Shown here: positions 16,979 to 26,258 of the stretch, piece by piece
Layout: each line of letters starts with the position of its first letter
How positions within the stretch are numbered: position 1 is the stretch's first letter
NCBI GenBank assembly: GCA_902777335.1
Contig: CACYTF010000005.1
Location: 49,624-113,623 of the forward strand
Source: an uncultured Eubacteriales bacterium
GTDB taxonomy: Bacteria > Bacillota > Clostridia > Christensenellales > Aristaeellaceae
DNA length: 64,000 nt
Direction of reading: 5' to 3'
Made by a program: the position numbers and the translations under genes
The notes under the pieces: model-generated
Seen by the model: only the letters and a program-made list of their open reading frames with translations
Database searches by the model: none
What the model was told of the DNA's origin: nothing

Positions 16979-19258
16979 ATGTGGAAAAGGATTTTCATAT
17001 TTGCTTTGATCATATTATTGCTGCTGCTGGCCTTCGCCCTGCTGACATCCTGCGCCGCTGCGGAGGGCAATCTGCTGATGAAGACGGAGGGCAATCTCTG
17101 CGACGCCTTGCTGTACGACGGCGAGACGCTGTATGCCGTCGCCGGTCAATTCTACACCTGGCGCGCGAACGATACGCAGGTCACGGCCTGGCGCGACGAG
17201 ATCGAGCTGCCCGGCCCGGAGGACGGACAGGCGGACGGACTGTTCAGCTTGCGCGGGGCCTTCGACGGCGTCCGATTCTTTTTAAGCGACGGCAAGCTGT
17301 GCGGCGCGCGCCTTTTGAAGAACGCGGACGACGAGGTGGAAGCGCTGCAGCTGTGCGACGTCACCCTGACCGGCGACGGCGCCGTTCGGGCCGAGAACAT
17401 CCGCAGCCTGTCCGTTCCGAAGAAGGTCAGGGAAGAGGGCCTCTACGGCATCGGCGATCTGTGTGTTTGGGACGGAGCGCTGTACATGATCGCCACCGGC
17501 GACCGCGGGGAATATGTCTGCGTCGTGGAAGCCGGGCATTCAGAGGCAGCGCGCACAGAGCCGTTGAGCGATTGGGGCGGCGGGCGCCTGTATCCGACGG
17601 CTTCCGGCGTGCTGCTCACCGAGGTCAGCTACGACGGGCAGCCGCGAACGTCGCTCTACCGACTCTCGCCCGAAGCGGGCAAGGCGCCGGTCTGCGCGTT
17701 TTTCGATACCCGTGTGAGGCTTGCCGCCTCCGCGGGCGCGGACGCCGTATTTATCGTCATGGACGGCAGGGTACGTCCGATAGATTTGGATACGGGGGCG
17801 CTGGGCGAACCGGTGTCGTCACTGCCGCTGCCCGCGGACAGGTGCGCGCTGGCGGACGGCGGGCGGCGGCTTATTGCCTTCATCAAGGGGCATCTGGCGG
17901 TGCTCGACACCACCGGCGCTCTGCCGGAGGCGGCGATACTGACGGTGCGCGGCGTGATGAACACGCCCTGGTTCAACGAGGCGATGCTGGAATTCTCCGT
18001 GACACACCCCCAGGCAAACCCGGTGCTGGAGTACGAGCCGGTGGGCTCCGAGGCGCTGGACGGCATGCTGACCCGTTCGGCGGACCCGGATGTGATGCTG
18101 CTGCCCTGCGACGACGATGTCTATGGACCGCTGCTGCGGCGGGGCTATCTGCTGCCGCTGAATGACAGTGCGACGCTGAAGGACCTCGCGTCCCGCTTCT
18201 ATCCGGGCATTCAGGCGAAGATAACCGAACAGGGGCGGCTGTGCGCGCTGCCGCTGGCCGTTGACGGCGTGGGCCTTGGCGTGGGGGAGGCGGCGCTCAA
18301 CAAGCTGGGCTTTCAGCTCTCGGACGTTCCGGACACCTGGCAGGGCTTTCTGGATTTCATCGAGAACGATATTCGGCCCCGCCTGGGCCGCCTGGAGGAG
18401 CATGATCGCTTCACCTATGACGAGATGGAGCGGCATACCTTCAGAAGCCTGTTGAGAAATGAGATCCTGAACGACTGGGTGCAATGCGCCGACGCCGCGG
18501 GAGTCGTGCCGGATTACGGCGACCCCCGGCTGTTCAGGCTGCTTGAGCGCGTGGACGCCATGGACCTGTCCGCCTATGGGCTGGAGGAGGACCGCGAGCG
18601 CGAGGACTGGGATTTCTTTGACGGCGGCAGTTACAGCTGCGACGGCGACACGGATTACGTGATCCACTGGAGCGCGGAGTACGGATTCAGCGAATACACC
18701 GACGACAATCCGGGTACGCCGCTGATACTGGGCTTCGGCGAGGATTTGCCGGGTGTTCTGCCGCTGAGGCTGACCGTTGCCTGCGTCAATCCCTACACCG
18801 AACACGCTGACAGCGCCCTGGCGCTGCTGGAGGCGCTTTCACAGCATATTCCACAGAATTGTCTGTACGCGCTTTGTCCCGATCTGACCGAGCCCGTAAG
18901 GCAGCCTGACGCCGACAGCGTGATTGCACAATATGACGAGGAAATCGCCCGTCTCCAGGCGGAGCTGGACGCCGTCCAGCCGAAGGATCGCCAACAGGCG
19001 GAGCAGACCCTGAAGGACTGGCAGGCGGATTACGACCGGTATCTGAACGGCGGCATCTGGCTGATCCCGCTGGATAAGCTGGACTGGTACCGTGCCCGCG
19101 GCGATCGTGTCACGGCCGCGGTATCGACCTGGTTTCAGAATGTCGGTCAGGAGGCTTCGGAGCTGATGCGGCAGTACGACGCGGGCCTGATCGACGCCCG
19201 GGCATTCCTGGCCGCCGTGGATCGGAAGGCCCGCATGATGGCGTTGGAGCAGGGATGA
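16979..19258 (+). CDS. Large lipoprotein with a solute-binding-like domain
   Basis: A 759-residue exported lipoprotein: hydrophobic signal at 5-22 and lipobox LTSC with Cys25. Residues ~30-310 are repeated short beta segments (LYDGETLYAVAG, LCVWDGALYMIATG) that resemble a beta-propeller sensor. From ~320 the protein resembles the extracellular sugar-binding proteins of ABC importers (TPWFNEAMLEFSVTHPQANPVLEY, DVPDTWQGFLDFIENDI). Near 645-690 there is a coiled-coil (YDEEIARLQAELDAVQ). No permease genes are adjacent. It lies downstream of the sigma/anti-sigma pair and may be part of that regulon. Its role could be sensing rather than uptake, and the substrate is unknown. Confidence 0.72.
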   Translation: MWKRIFIFALIILLLLLAFALLTSCAAAEGNLLMKTEGNLCDALLYDGETLYAVAGQFYTWRANDTQVTAWRDEIELPGPEDGQADGLFSLRGAFDGVRFFLSDGKLCGARLLKNADDEVEALQLCDVTLTGDGAVRAENIRSLSVPKKVREEGLYGIGDLCVWDGALYMIATGDRGEYVCVVEAGHSEAARTEPLSDWGGGRLYPTASGVLLTEVSYDGQPRTSLYRLSPEAGKAPVCAFFDTRVRLAASAGADAVFIVMDGRVRPIDLDTGALGEPVSSLPLPADRCALADGGRRLIAFIKGHLAVLDTTGALPEAAILTVRGVMNTPWFNEAMLEFSVTHPQANPVLEYEPVGSEALDGMLTRSADPDVMLLPCDDDVYGPLLRRGYLLPLNDSATLKDLASRFYPGIQAKITEQGRLCALPLAVDGVGLGVGEAALNKLGFQLSDVPDTWQGFLDFIENDIRPRLGRLEEHDRFTYDEMERHTFRSLLRNEILNDWVQCADAAGVVPDYGDPRLFRLLERVDAMDLSAYGLEEDREREDWDFFDGGSYSCDGDTDYVIHWSAEYGFSEYTDDNPGTPLILGFGEDLPGVLPLRLTVACVNPYTEHADSALALLEALSQHIPQNCLYALCPDLTEPVRQPDADSVIAQYDEEIARLQAELDAVQPKDRQQAEQTLKDWQADYDRYLNGGIWLIPLDKLDWYRARGDRVTAAVSTWFQNVGQEASELMRQYDAGLIDARAFLAAVDRKARMMALEQG

Positions 19259-19293
19259 GCGCTGGAATCGAGGTTAAAACCTCGTGAAACGGT

Positions 19294-19321
19294 TTGACAT
19301 TTCACATGCATGGCGTAAAAT
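19294..19321 (+). promoter_or_regulatory. metA promoter and adjacent palindrome
   Basis: TTGACA (19294-19299), 16-base spacer, TAAAAT (19316-19321). A near-palindrome GAGGTT-AA-AACCTC sits ten bases upstream (19270-19283) and could be an operator. The leader is under 30 bases, so there is no room for a SAM riboswitch. Confidence 0.65.
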
Positions 19322-19348
19322 AGTATCACTGACAAAGGGGTGTGCGCC

Positions 19349-20266
19349 ATGCCGATCAAGATTCCCAACAGTCTGCCCGCCACGGGGGTTCTGGAGAGCG
19401 AGAACATATTCGTCATCACAGAGTCCCGCGCCATCAGCCAGGACATCCGTCCGCTGCACATACTGCTGCTCAATTTGATGCCCACGAAGGTGGCCACCGA
19501 GACGCAGCTGGCCCGGGTGCTGGGCAACACGCCGCTGCAGGTGGAGCTGGAGCTGTTGCAGGTGCGCTCCCACGAGTCGAAGAACGTGTCCCAGGACCAC
19601 ATGCTGGCCTTCTACAAGACCTTCGACCAGGTGCGCGACCACAAGTACGACGGCATGATCATCACCGGCGCGCCGGTGGAGCATCTGCCCTTTGAACAGG
19701 TGGACTACTGGGACGAGCTGTGCGAGATCATGGCGTGGAGCAAGCGCCACGTGCACAGCACGTTCCACATCTGCTGGGGCGCGCAGGCGGGGCTGTACTA
19801 CCACTACGGCATCCGCAAGGTGCCGCTGGAGAAGAAGCTGTTCGGCGTGTTTCCCCACACGGTGGAGCGCAAGAGCAGCATACTGTTCCGGGGCTTTGAC
19901 GACGTGTTCATGGTGCCCCATTCCCGCCACACCACGATCCTCCGGGAGGAGGTCGAGGCGGTGCCGCAGCTGAAGATATTGGCCGCGTCCGAGGAGGCGG
20001 GCATCTACGCCATGGCCACCGACCAGGGCCGGCAGGTGTTCATCACCGGCCATTCCGAGTACGACGCGGACACGCTGGAGCGGGAGTATCTGCGCGACAG
20101 GAACACCGGGCTGCCCATCGAGGTGCCGAAGAACTACTACCCGAACGACGACGATACAAGGCCGCCGATGATGCGCTGGCGGGCCCACGCGAACCTGCTG
20201 TACTCCAACTGGCTGAACTACTTCGTCTATCAGAACACGCCCTATGACCTGAACAAGATCCAATAG
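19349..20266 (+). CDS. metA: Homoserine O-acetyltransferase (MetA type)
   Basis: Activates homoserine for methionine synthesis. The 305-residue protein starts [11 protein letters not shown] at 19349 (an upstream GTG at 19340 is less likely). Counting from that start, the catalytic Cys142 (HICWGAQ), His235 and Glu237 (TGHSEY) fall exactly where the family has them. Residue 111 is Glu ([10 protein letters not shown]). In the MetA family Glu111 goes with acetyl-CoA and Gly111 with succinyl-CoA, so this enzyme should make O-acetylhomoserine despite the common 'succinyltransferase' label. It has its own promoter. A MalY-type lyase two genes on fits the same pathway. Confidence 0.95.
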   Translation: MPIKIPNSLPATGVLESENIFVITESRAISQDIRPLHILLLNLMPTKVATETQLARVLGNTPLQVELELLQVRSHESKNVSQDHMLAFYKTFDQVRDHKYDGMIITGAPVEHLPFEQVDYWDELCEIMAWSKRHVHSTFHICWGAQAGLYYHYGIRKVPLEKKLFGVFPHTVERKSSILFRGFDDVFMVPHSRHTTILREEVEAVPQLKILAASEEAGIYAMATDQGRQVFITGHSEYDADTLEREYLRDRNTGLPIEVPKNYYPNDDDTRPPMMRWRAHANLLYSNWLNYFVYQNTPYDLNKIQ

Positions 20267-20326
20267 GGTTCACTGCGGGGGCGGCGCTGTGTGCTGCCTT
20301 CGTTTTATACGCGGGGAGGGAAACCC

Positions 20327-20908
20327 ATGAATCACACCGGTACGCATACGCTTGAGACCGAGCGGCTGATCCTGCGGCGCTATCGCCCGGAGGACGCCCC
20401 GGCCATGTTCAGAAACTGGGCGTCGGACCCGGAGGTCACCCGCTATCTGACCTGGCCCACGCACGCCTCGGAGGAGGTGACCCGGGGTATCATCACGGAC
20501 TGGGTAGTCCGCTACGAAGAGCCGGACGTGTACCACTGGGGCCTGGAGCTGAAAACGACCCACGAGGTGATCGGCGACATCGCCGTCGTGCGCATCGCGG
20601 AGAAGGTGCTGGAGGCGGAGCTGGGCTGGTGCATGGGCCGCGCCTGGTGGGGCCGGGGGCTGATGCCCGAGGCCGCCCGGGCGGTGCTGCGCTGGCTGTT
20701 TACGGAGGCCGGCTTCAACCGCGTGTGCGCCATCCATGACACCGAGAACCCCAAGTCCGGCCGGGTGATGCAGAAGATCGGCATGACCTTCGAGGGCGTC
20801 AGCCGCCAGGGCGGGCGGGACAACCGGGGCATCGTGGACATGGCCCGCTACGCGATATTGCGGAGCGAGTTTGATTCAGACAGGACCGGGAGGGGTGAAC
20901 AGATGTGA
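20327..20908 (+). CDS. GNAT N-acetyltransferase (RimJ/RimL type)
   Basis: A 193-residue acetyltransferase. N-terminal LETERLILRRYRPEDAPAMF, central VIGDIAVVR and ELGWCMGRAWWGRGLMPEAARAV (acetyl-CoA pyrophosphate loop), and C-terminal NPKSGRVMQKIGMTFEGV match the RimJ/RimL group, which acetylates protein N-termini or small amines. The start at 20327 has GGGGAGGG upstream; the longer frame from 20291 lacks a site. It overlaps the next gene by four bases (GTGA), so it is co-translated with the GNAT-TcdA fusion. Substrate unknown. Confidence 0.85.
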   Translation: MNHTGTHTLETERLILRRYRPEDAPAMFRNWASDPEVTRYLTWPTHASEEVTRGIITDWVVRYEEPDVYHWGLELKTTHEVIGDIAVVRIAEKVLEAELGWCMGRAWWGRGLMPEAARAVLRWLFTEAGFNRVCAIHDTENPKSGRVMQKIGMTFEGVSRQGGRDNRGIVDMARYAILRSEFDSDRTGRGEQM

Positions 20909-22176
20909 TCATCCGCAAATCCACGTGGGGCGACCTGGACAGGATCATGGAGATTTACGCGCACGCGCGACGTTTTATGGCCGAGCACGGCAACCCCAAC
21001 CAGTGGGGGCCGACGCACTGGCCACCGGAGGCGCTGATCCAGGACGACATACAGAAGGGCAACAGCTACGTGTGCGTGGGCGACGACGGGAACGTCATAG
21101 GCACCTTCTACTACGTCAGCGGCCCGGATATCGAGCCGACCTATCGCGCCATCGAGGACGGAAACTGGCTGGACGACAGCCCCTACGGCGTGGTCCACAG
21201 GATCGCCAGCGACGGCACACAGCGGGGCACCGGCGCGTTCTGCATCGACTGGGCTTACGATCAGTGCGGCCACCTGCGCATCGACACCCACGGCGACAAC
21301 AAGGTGATGCAGGGCATGCTCAGAAAGCTGGGCTTTGTGCACTGCGGCACGATTCACGTGGTGGAGGACGACGCCCCGCGGCTGGCGTATGAGAAGTCCG
21401 AATGGGCCAAGCGCCAGAGGGATGCCGACCAATGGGGGACGCCCGTCACCCAGGACGCCTTCTCCCGCACCCAAATGCTGCTGGGCAAAAACGCGATGGA
21501 CGCGCTGGCCAAAAGCCGCGTGGCGGTGTTCGGCGTGGGCGGCGTGGGCGGCTACGTGTGCGAGGCGCTGTCCCGCAGCGGCGTGGGCGCGTTTGAGCTG
21601 ATCGACAGCGATCGGGTCGGCCTCACCAATCTGAACCGGCAGATCATCGCCACGATGGACGCGATGGGGCAGTACAAGGTGGACGTGATGGCCGCGCGGA
21701 TGCGGTCCATCAACCCGAATGTGGACGTGGCCGTGCGCCGGTGCTTCTTCCTGCCGGAAAACGCCGACACCTTTGACTTTGGCACATACGACTATGTGGT
21801 GGACGCGGTGGACACCGTGGCCGCGAAGCTGGCCATTATTCAGCGGGCCAAGGCCTTCGGCGTACCGGTCATCAGCGCCATGGGGGCCGGGAACAAGCTG
21901 GACCCGGGCCGGTTCCGGGTGTCCGACATTGAACAGACCCACACCTGTCCGCTGGCGCGGGTGATGCGCCGGGAGCTCAAGAAGCGGGGCATCACGCGGG
22001 TGAAGGTGGTCTGGTCCGACGAAGAACCCCGGCGGCCCGTGGAGGCGGCGGGGGACCGCGTGGGCGGCGAGCCCCGGCGGCGGGACGTCCCCGGCAGCAC
22101 GGCCTTCGTGCCCGCGGTGGCGGGGCTGATGCTGGCGGGAGAGGTCGTCCGGGACCTGGCGGGCATTCGCGAATAA
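20905..22176 (+). CDS. Fusion of a GNAT acetyltransferase and a TcdA-like E1 enzyme
   Basis: One 423-residue frame carries two domains. Residues 1-~165 are a GNAT domain (MIIRKSTWGDLDRIMEIYAHAR, GDDGNVIGTFYYV, HGDNKVMQGMLRKLGF). Residues ~180-423 are a ThiF/MoeB-type adenylating domain of the TcdA group, with QMLLGKNAMDALAKSRVAVFG, nucleotide loop GVGGVGG, LIDSDRVGLTNLNRQ, YDYVVDAVDTV and CPLARVMRRELKK. TcdA cyclises the t6A37 modification of tRNA. The frame is unbroken across the junction (~165-180, rich in Glu, Lys, Arg and Asp), with no stop or internal ribosome site. Start is GTG, overlapping the previous stop. The fusion may link two activities or be a chance gene joining. Confidence 0.85.
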   Translation: MIIRKSTWGDLDRIMEIYAHARRFMAEHGNPNQWGPTHWPPEALIQDDIQKGNSYVCVGDDGNVIGTFYYVSGPDIEPTYRAIEDGNWLDDSPYGVVHRIASDGTQRGTGAFCIDWAYDQCGHLRIDTHGDNKVMQGMLRKLGFVHCGTIHVVEDDAPRLAYEKSEWAKRQRDADQWGTPVTQDAFSRTQMLLGKNAMDALAKSRVAVFGVGGVGGYVCEALSRSGVGAFELIDSDRVGLTNLNRQIIATMDAMGQYKVDVMAARMRSINPNVDVAVRRCFFLPENADTFDFGTYDYVVDAVDTVAAKLAIIQRAKAFGVPVISAMGAGNKLDPGRFRVSDIEQTHTCPLARVMRRELKKRGITRVKVVWSDEEPRRPVEAAGDRVGGEPRRRDVPGSTAFVPAVAGLMLAGEVVRDLAGIRE

Positions 22177-22203
22177 GGACTCTGACGGGGAGGATATGTG
22201 GCT

Positions 22204-23352
22204 ATGTACGACTTTGACGCGATCGTCGACCGCAGGAACACGGCCTCGCTGAAGTGGGACGTGGGAAAGGGCGAATTGCCCATGTGGGTTGCGGACATGG
22301 ATTTTCAGACCGCGCCCGAGATCCGCGAGGCGCTGGAGCGCCGGGTGAAGCACGGCGTGTTCGGCTATTCCGTCGTGCCGGACGAATGGGCGCAGGCCAT
22401 CGCCGGGTGGTGGCGGCGCCGGCACGGCTTTGAGATCGACCCCGGCTGGCTGACCTTCTGCACCGGCGCGATCCCGGCCATCTCCAGCGTCGTGCGCAAG
22501 CTGACCACGCCCAACGAGAACGTTGTGATACTGACCCCGGTGTACAACATATTCTTCAATTCCATCGTCAACAACGGCTGCCGGGCGCTCCAGTGCCCGC
22601 TGAGCTACGCGGACGGGCGGTATGAGATCGACTGGGACGACCTGAAGGCGAAGCTGGCCGACCCGCAGACCGCGCTGATGATACTGTGCAACCCGCACAA
22701 CCCGACGGGTCGCATTTGGGAGCGGGATACGCTGGCGCGCGTCGGTGAGCTCTGCGCAGTGTACGGCGTGACTGTGATCTCCGACGAGGTCCACTGCGAC
22801 CTGACCGACCCGGGGTTTTCGTACACGCCCTTCGCCGCGGCTTCGGAGACGTGCCGGGATATCAGCGTCACGTGTATCGCGCCCACCAAGGCGTTTAACA
22901 TCGCGGGCCTTCAGACCGCCGCGGTGATGGTGCCCGATCCGCTTCTGCACCATAAGGTGTGGCGCGCGCTGAACACCGACGAGGTGGCCGAGCCCAACGC
23001 CTTCGCTATCGAGGCCACCATCGCCGCCTTCGAGCGGGGCGAGGCCTGGCTGGACGCGCTGCGCGAGTATATCCATCAGAACAAGCAGGCGGCCAAGCGC
23101 TTCCTGGAAGCGGAATTGCCGATGCTGAGGCTGACGGAATCCCGGGCGACGTATCTTCTGTGGATCGACTGCTCCGCCGTCACCGACGATACCGACGCGC
23201 TGACGGTCGCCATCCGCGAAAGGACGGGCCTGTACCTGTCCGCTGGGGCCCAGTTCGGCGGCAACGGCCGTCGGTTCGTGCGGATGAACATCGCCTGCCC
23301 GCGCAGCGTGCTGATGGACGGGCTGGAGCGACTGAAGCGGGCGATTGTTTGA
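22204..23352 (+). CDS. MalY/PatB-type PLP enzyme (cystathionine beta-lyase family)
   Basis: A 382-residue fold-type I PLP enzyme. It opens YDFDAIVDRRNTASLKWD, typical of MalY/PatB. LILCNPHNPTGRIW-type, VISDEVHCDL and APTKAFNIAGLQTA (Lys is the PLP lysine) complete the active site, and RMNIACPRS ends the protein. The family cleaves cystathionine or related C-S bonds to homocysteine, pyruvate and ammonia. Near metA, conversion of cystathionine to homocysteine is the likely job. GTG at 22198 is an alternative start; ATG 22204 gives the usual N-terminus. A strong bidirectional terminator follows. Confidence 0.87.
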   Translation: MYDFDAIVDRRNTASLKWDVGKGELPMWVADMDFQTAPEIREALERRVKHGVFGYSVVPDEWAQAIAGWWRRRHGFEIDPGWLTFCTGAIPAISSVVRKLTTPNENVVILTPVYNIFFNSIVNNGCRALQCPLSYADGRYEIDWDDLKAKLADPQTALMILCNPHNPTGRIWERDTLARVGELCAVYGVTVISDEVHCDLTDPGFSYTPFAAASETCRDISVTCIAPTKAFNIAGLQTAAVMVPDPLLHHKVWRALNTDEVAEPNAFAIEATIAAFERGEAWLDALREYIHQNKQAAKRFLEAELPMLRLTESRATYLLWIDCSAVTDDTDALTVAIRERTGLYLSAGAQFGGNGRRFVRMNIACPRSVLMDGLERLKRAIV

Positions 23353-23379
23353 CAGAGAAAAAGGCGCTTCACGTTTTCT

Positions 23380-23528
23380 TGTGGGATTCCCCTCTCAGGC
23401 GCTGCGCGCCAGCTCTCCCCGTCACCGGGGCGAGCCAAGGCTGCCGCGTGTATGCATAGTCCCTGCGTTCTGCATTATCCCCCTTGCCTCGCCCCGAAAG
23501 GTGGAAAGGGTGGATATCCAATCCCACA
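23380..23528. repeat. MITE-like element with 9-base inverted ends
   Basis: TGTGGGATT at 23380-23388 is matched by its complement AATCCCACA at 23520-23528. Between them lie two GC-rich hairpins (around GGCGCTGCGCGCC and CTCTCCCCG...CGGGGCGAG), a layout I recall from intergenic repeats common in gut Clostridia. There is no gene inside. It fills most of the gap between the MalY gene and leuS. Confidence 0.45.
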
Positions 23529-23546
23529 GGTTTCTGTGATGAGCCG

Positions 23547-23590
23547 ACAAAAAGCCGTGAAGTCAACTGACTTCACGGCTTTTTGTTTTC
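23547..23590. terminator. Bidirectional terminator between the MalY gene and leuS
   Basis: A perfect 19-pair stem (23547-23565 with 23568-23586) has A-runs on the left arm and T-runs on the right, so it ends transcription from both directions. One arm's core is GCCGTGAAGTCA. Confidence 0.9.
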
Positions 23591-23596
23591 TGTCAA

Positions 23597-25982
23597 TCAC
23601 CCAATGACGATGTTCACCAGCCTGCCGGGCACGAACACCAGCTTCTTCACGGACTTGTCGCCGATCAGCTTCTTCACCTGATCCAGCCCCATGAAGAAGT
23701 CGTTCGCTTCCTCGCGGGTCAGGTCGGCGGGCACGTCCATGCGGCCGCGAACCTTGCCGTTGATCTGCAGGGCCACCTCCACGGTCTTGCGCACCAGCGC
23801 GGCCTCGTCGTAGGCGGGCCAGGCGGCATACATCAGGTCTTCGCCGGACAGCTCGCACAGCCGGTTGATCTCCTCGGTGATGTGCGGCGCGACCGGGTTC
23901 AGCAGCTTGATCAGCGCCAGCAGCTCGCCGCGGGTCACGCTGCCCTTGGCGTAGATGGCGTTCACCAGCGTCATCATGGCGGCGATGGCGGTGTTGTACT
24001 TCATCTTCTCGTAGTCCTCGCCGACCTTCTTGATGGTCCTTTTCGTCGGTCAGCATCTCCATCAGACGCCACACGCGGTCCAGGAAGCGCTTGCAGCCCT
24101 TCACCGAGTCGTCGTTCCAGGGCGCGGCGGCGGTGTAGTCGCCCATGAACAGCACGTACAGCCGCAGCGTGTCCGCACCGTACTGCTTGACGATGTCCAG
24201 CGGGTCCACCACGTTGCCCTTGCTCTTACTCATCTTCTCGCCGTCGCTGCCCAGGATCAGGCCCTGATAGCTGCGCCGGGCGTAGGGCTCGGGGGTGTTG
24301 ACCTCGCCGATGTCGTACAGGAAGCGGTGCCAGAACCGGCTGTACAGCAGATGGCGCGTCACGTGCTCCATGCCGCCGTTGTACCAGTCCACGGGCATCC
24401 AGTACTTCATCTCGTCCATCGACGCGAAGGCCTGGTCGTTGTGGGGATCCACAAAGCGCAGGAAGTACCAGGACGAACCGGCCCACTGGGGCATGGTGTC
24501 GGTCTCGCGCTTCGCGGGGCCGCCGCACTTAGGGCAGGCGCAGTTGACGAACGATTCGATGCGCGCCAGCGGCGACTGGCCGTCGGTGCCGGGCTCGAAG
24601 TTCTCCACGTCCGGCAGGGTCAGCGGCAGCTGGTCGTAGGGCACGCCCACGGTGCCGCACACGGGGCAGTGGATCAGCGGGATCGGCTCGCCCCAGTAGC
24701 GCTGGCGGTTGAAGGCCCAATCCTTCATCTTGTACTGTACGCCCTTGCGGCCGATGCCCTTTTCGGCCAGGAACTTCAGCATGGCGGCGATGGAATCGGC
24801 CTTGTTGTCGTACTGATTGAGGAAGTCGGAGTTCACCATCGGGCCGTTGCCGGTGTAGGCTTCTTTGCTGATGTCGCCGCCCTGGATGACCTCGATGATG
24901 TCCACGCCGAACTTGGTGGCGAACTCCCAGTCGCGCTGGTCGTGGGCGGGCACGGCCATGATCGCGCCGGTGCCGTAGCCCATCATCACGTAGTCGGCGA
25001 TGAAGATCGGAATCCTTTTGCCGTTGACCGGGTTCACGGCCTCGAAGCCCTCTAACTTCACGCCGGTCTTGTCCTTGACCAGCTGGGTGCGCTCAAACTC
25101 GGTCTTCTTCGCGCAGGCCTCGCGGTAGTCGACGACCGCGTCCCAGTTGGTGATCCTGCCGCTGTACTTGTCCAGCAGCGGGTGCTCCGGAGCCATGACC
25201 ATGAAGGTGACGCCGAACAGCGTGTCGGGGCGGGTGGTGTAGATCTCCAGCTTTTCGTCCACGCCGTCGATGGCGAAGTCCACGAACGCGCCGGTGGAGC
25301 GGCCGATCCAGGTGACCTGCTGCTGCTTGATGCTCTCGGGGTAGTCCACCGTCTCCAGGCCCTCCAGCAGCTTGTCGGCGTACTCGGTGATGCGCAGATA
25401 CCACACGTCCTTGGGCAGCTGGATCACGTCGCTGTGGCACACATCGCACTTGCCGCCCTGGCTGTCCTCGTTGGAGAGTACCACCTTGCAGTGGGGGCAG
25501 TAGTTGACCAGCGTCTTGGCGCGGAACACCAGGTTGTGGTCGAACAGCTTCAGGAAGATCCACTGAGTCCACTTGTAGTAATCCGGCAGCGACGTGGAGA
25601 TTTCGCGGCTCCAGTCGAAGGAGAAGCCGATCTGCTTCATCTGCTCCTTGAAGTGCTCCACGTTGCGGGTGGTGATGACGTGGGGGTGGGTGTTGGTCTT
25701 GATGGCGTAGTTCTCCGCCGGCAGGCCGAAGGAGTCAAAGCCCATCGGGAACAGCACGTTGTAGCCCTCCATGCGGCGCTTGCGGGCGATGACCTCCAGC
25801 CCGGAATAGGCCTTGATGTGGCCCACGTGCATGCCCGCGCCGGAGGGGTAGGGGAACTCCACCAGGCCGTAGAACTTGGGCTTGGCGTGGCTCTTTTCGG
25901 CCTCGAAGGCGTGGGTGTCGTCCCAGTGCTTTTGCCACTTGTTTTCAATGGCCGAGGGGGTATAGACGGGGATCTCTTTCAT
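23597..25982 (-). CDS. leuS: Leucyl-tRNA synthetase, one-base frameshift near the 3' end
   Basis: Charges tRNA-Leu. Visible are the HIGH region (FPYPSGAGMHVGH, ~45), the zinc-type cysteines (YCPHCKVVLSNEDSQGGKCDVCH), the editing domain (TTRPDTLFGVTFMV, then PAHDQRDWEFA), and KMSKSKGN (~580). After LTDEK the frame is lost at the CC of 24037-24038 and runs on in a nonsense frame to 23475. The correct C-terminal frame (IKKVGEDYEKMKYNTAIAA ... FVPGRLVNIVIG) resumes one base away and ends at 23597. Removing one base gives 794 residues, normal for the family. Since leuS is essential, an assembly or read error is more likely than true loss. A leucine T-box precedes it. Confidence 0.93.
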
Positions 25983-26013
25983 CTGAAACGCTCCTTCTAA
26001 GAATATCGGAATA

Positions 26014-26245
26014 AAAAACTTCCGTCTCCGTTAAGAGACGGAAGGCAATGAACCTTTCGCGGTACCACTCTTATTGGCTTCACGGCGTGAAGCCCGCTCG
26101 ACGCCGGTAACGGCGGCAGCCGCCCGCGGGCGCGGGATGCTCGGGAACGAGTTCGGCGTGGCGCGACGCTGCCTTTCAGCCTGCGGCATACTGTGCCTGG
26201 GCAGCTCTCTTTGGACGCGGGGGCGCACCTACTGCTTTCCTTCTA
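26014..26245 (-). promoter_or_regulatory. T-box leader of leuS, Leu (CUC) specifier
   Basis: Reading leftwards: the AAGGAAAGCAGTAG start, AGAGAGCTGCC paired with GGCAGC (stem I tip), then GAACTCGTTCCCGAG, where the specifier triplet CTC (26150-26152) codes Leu. The T-box core AGAGTGGTACCGCG is at about 26057-26070, and a ten-pair terminator with a T6 run at 26014-26045. Uncharged tRNA-Leu should stabilise the antiterminator and turn leuS on. The leader starts within about 15 bases of the secG stop, so it may regulate read-through from secG. Confidence 0.9.
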
Positions 26246-26258
26246 CGCGGGTTTCCGA

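Noticed and set aside
19261..19348. SAM or other methionine riboswitch before metA
   Set aside because: The leader after the promoter is under 30 bases and lacks the SAM aptamer motifs; only a small palindrome is present.
20848..23076. 742-residue frame on the minus strand
   Set aside because: It lies opposite the GNAT, GNAT-TcdA and MalY genes, whose products have clear families. Its own translation is low-complexity (His, Arg, Val, Gln) as expected from the reverse of GC-rich codons.
24030..24045. Programmed frameshifting in leuS
   Set aside because: LeuS is not known to use recoding, and no slippery heptamer with a stop or pseudoknot is visible; a sequence error is simpler.
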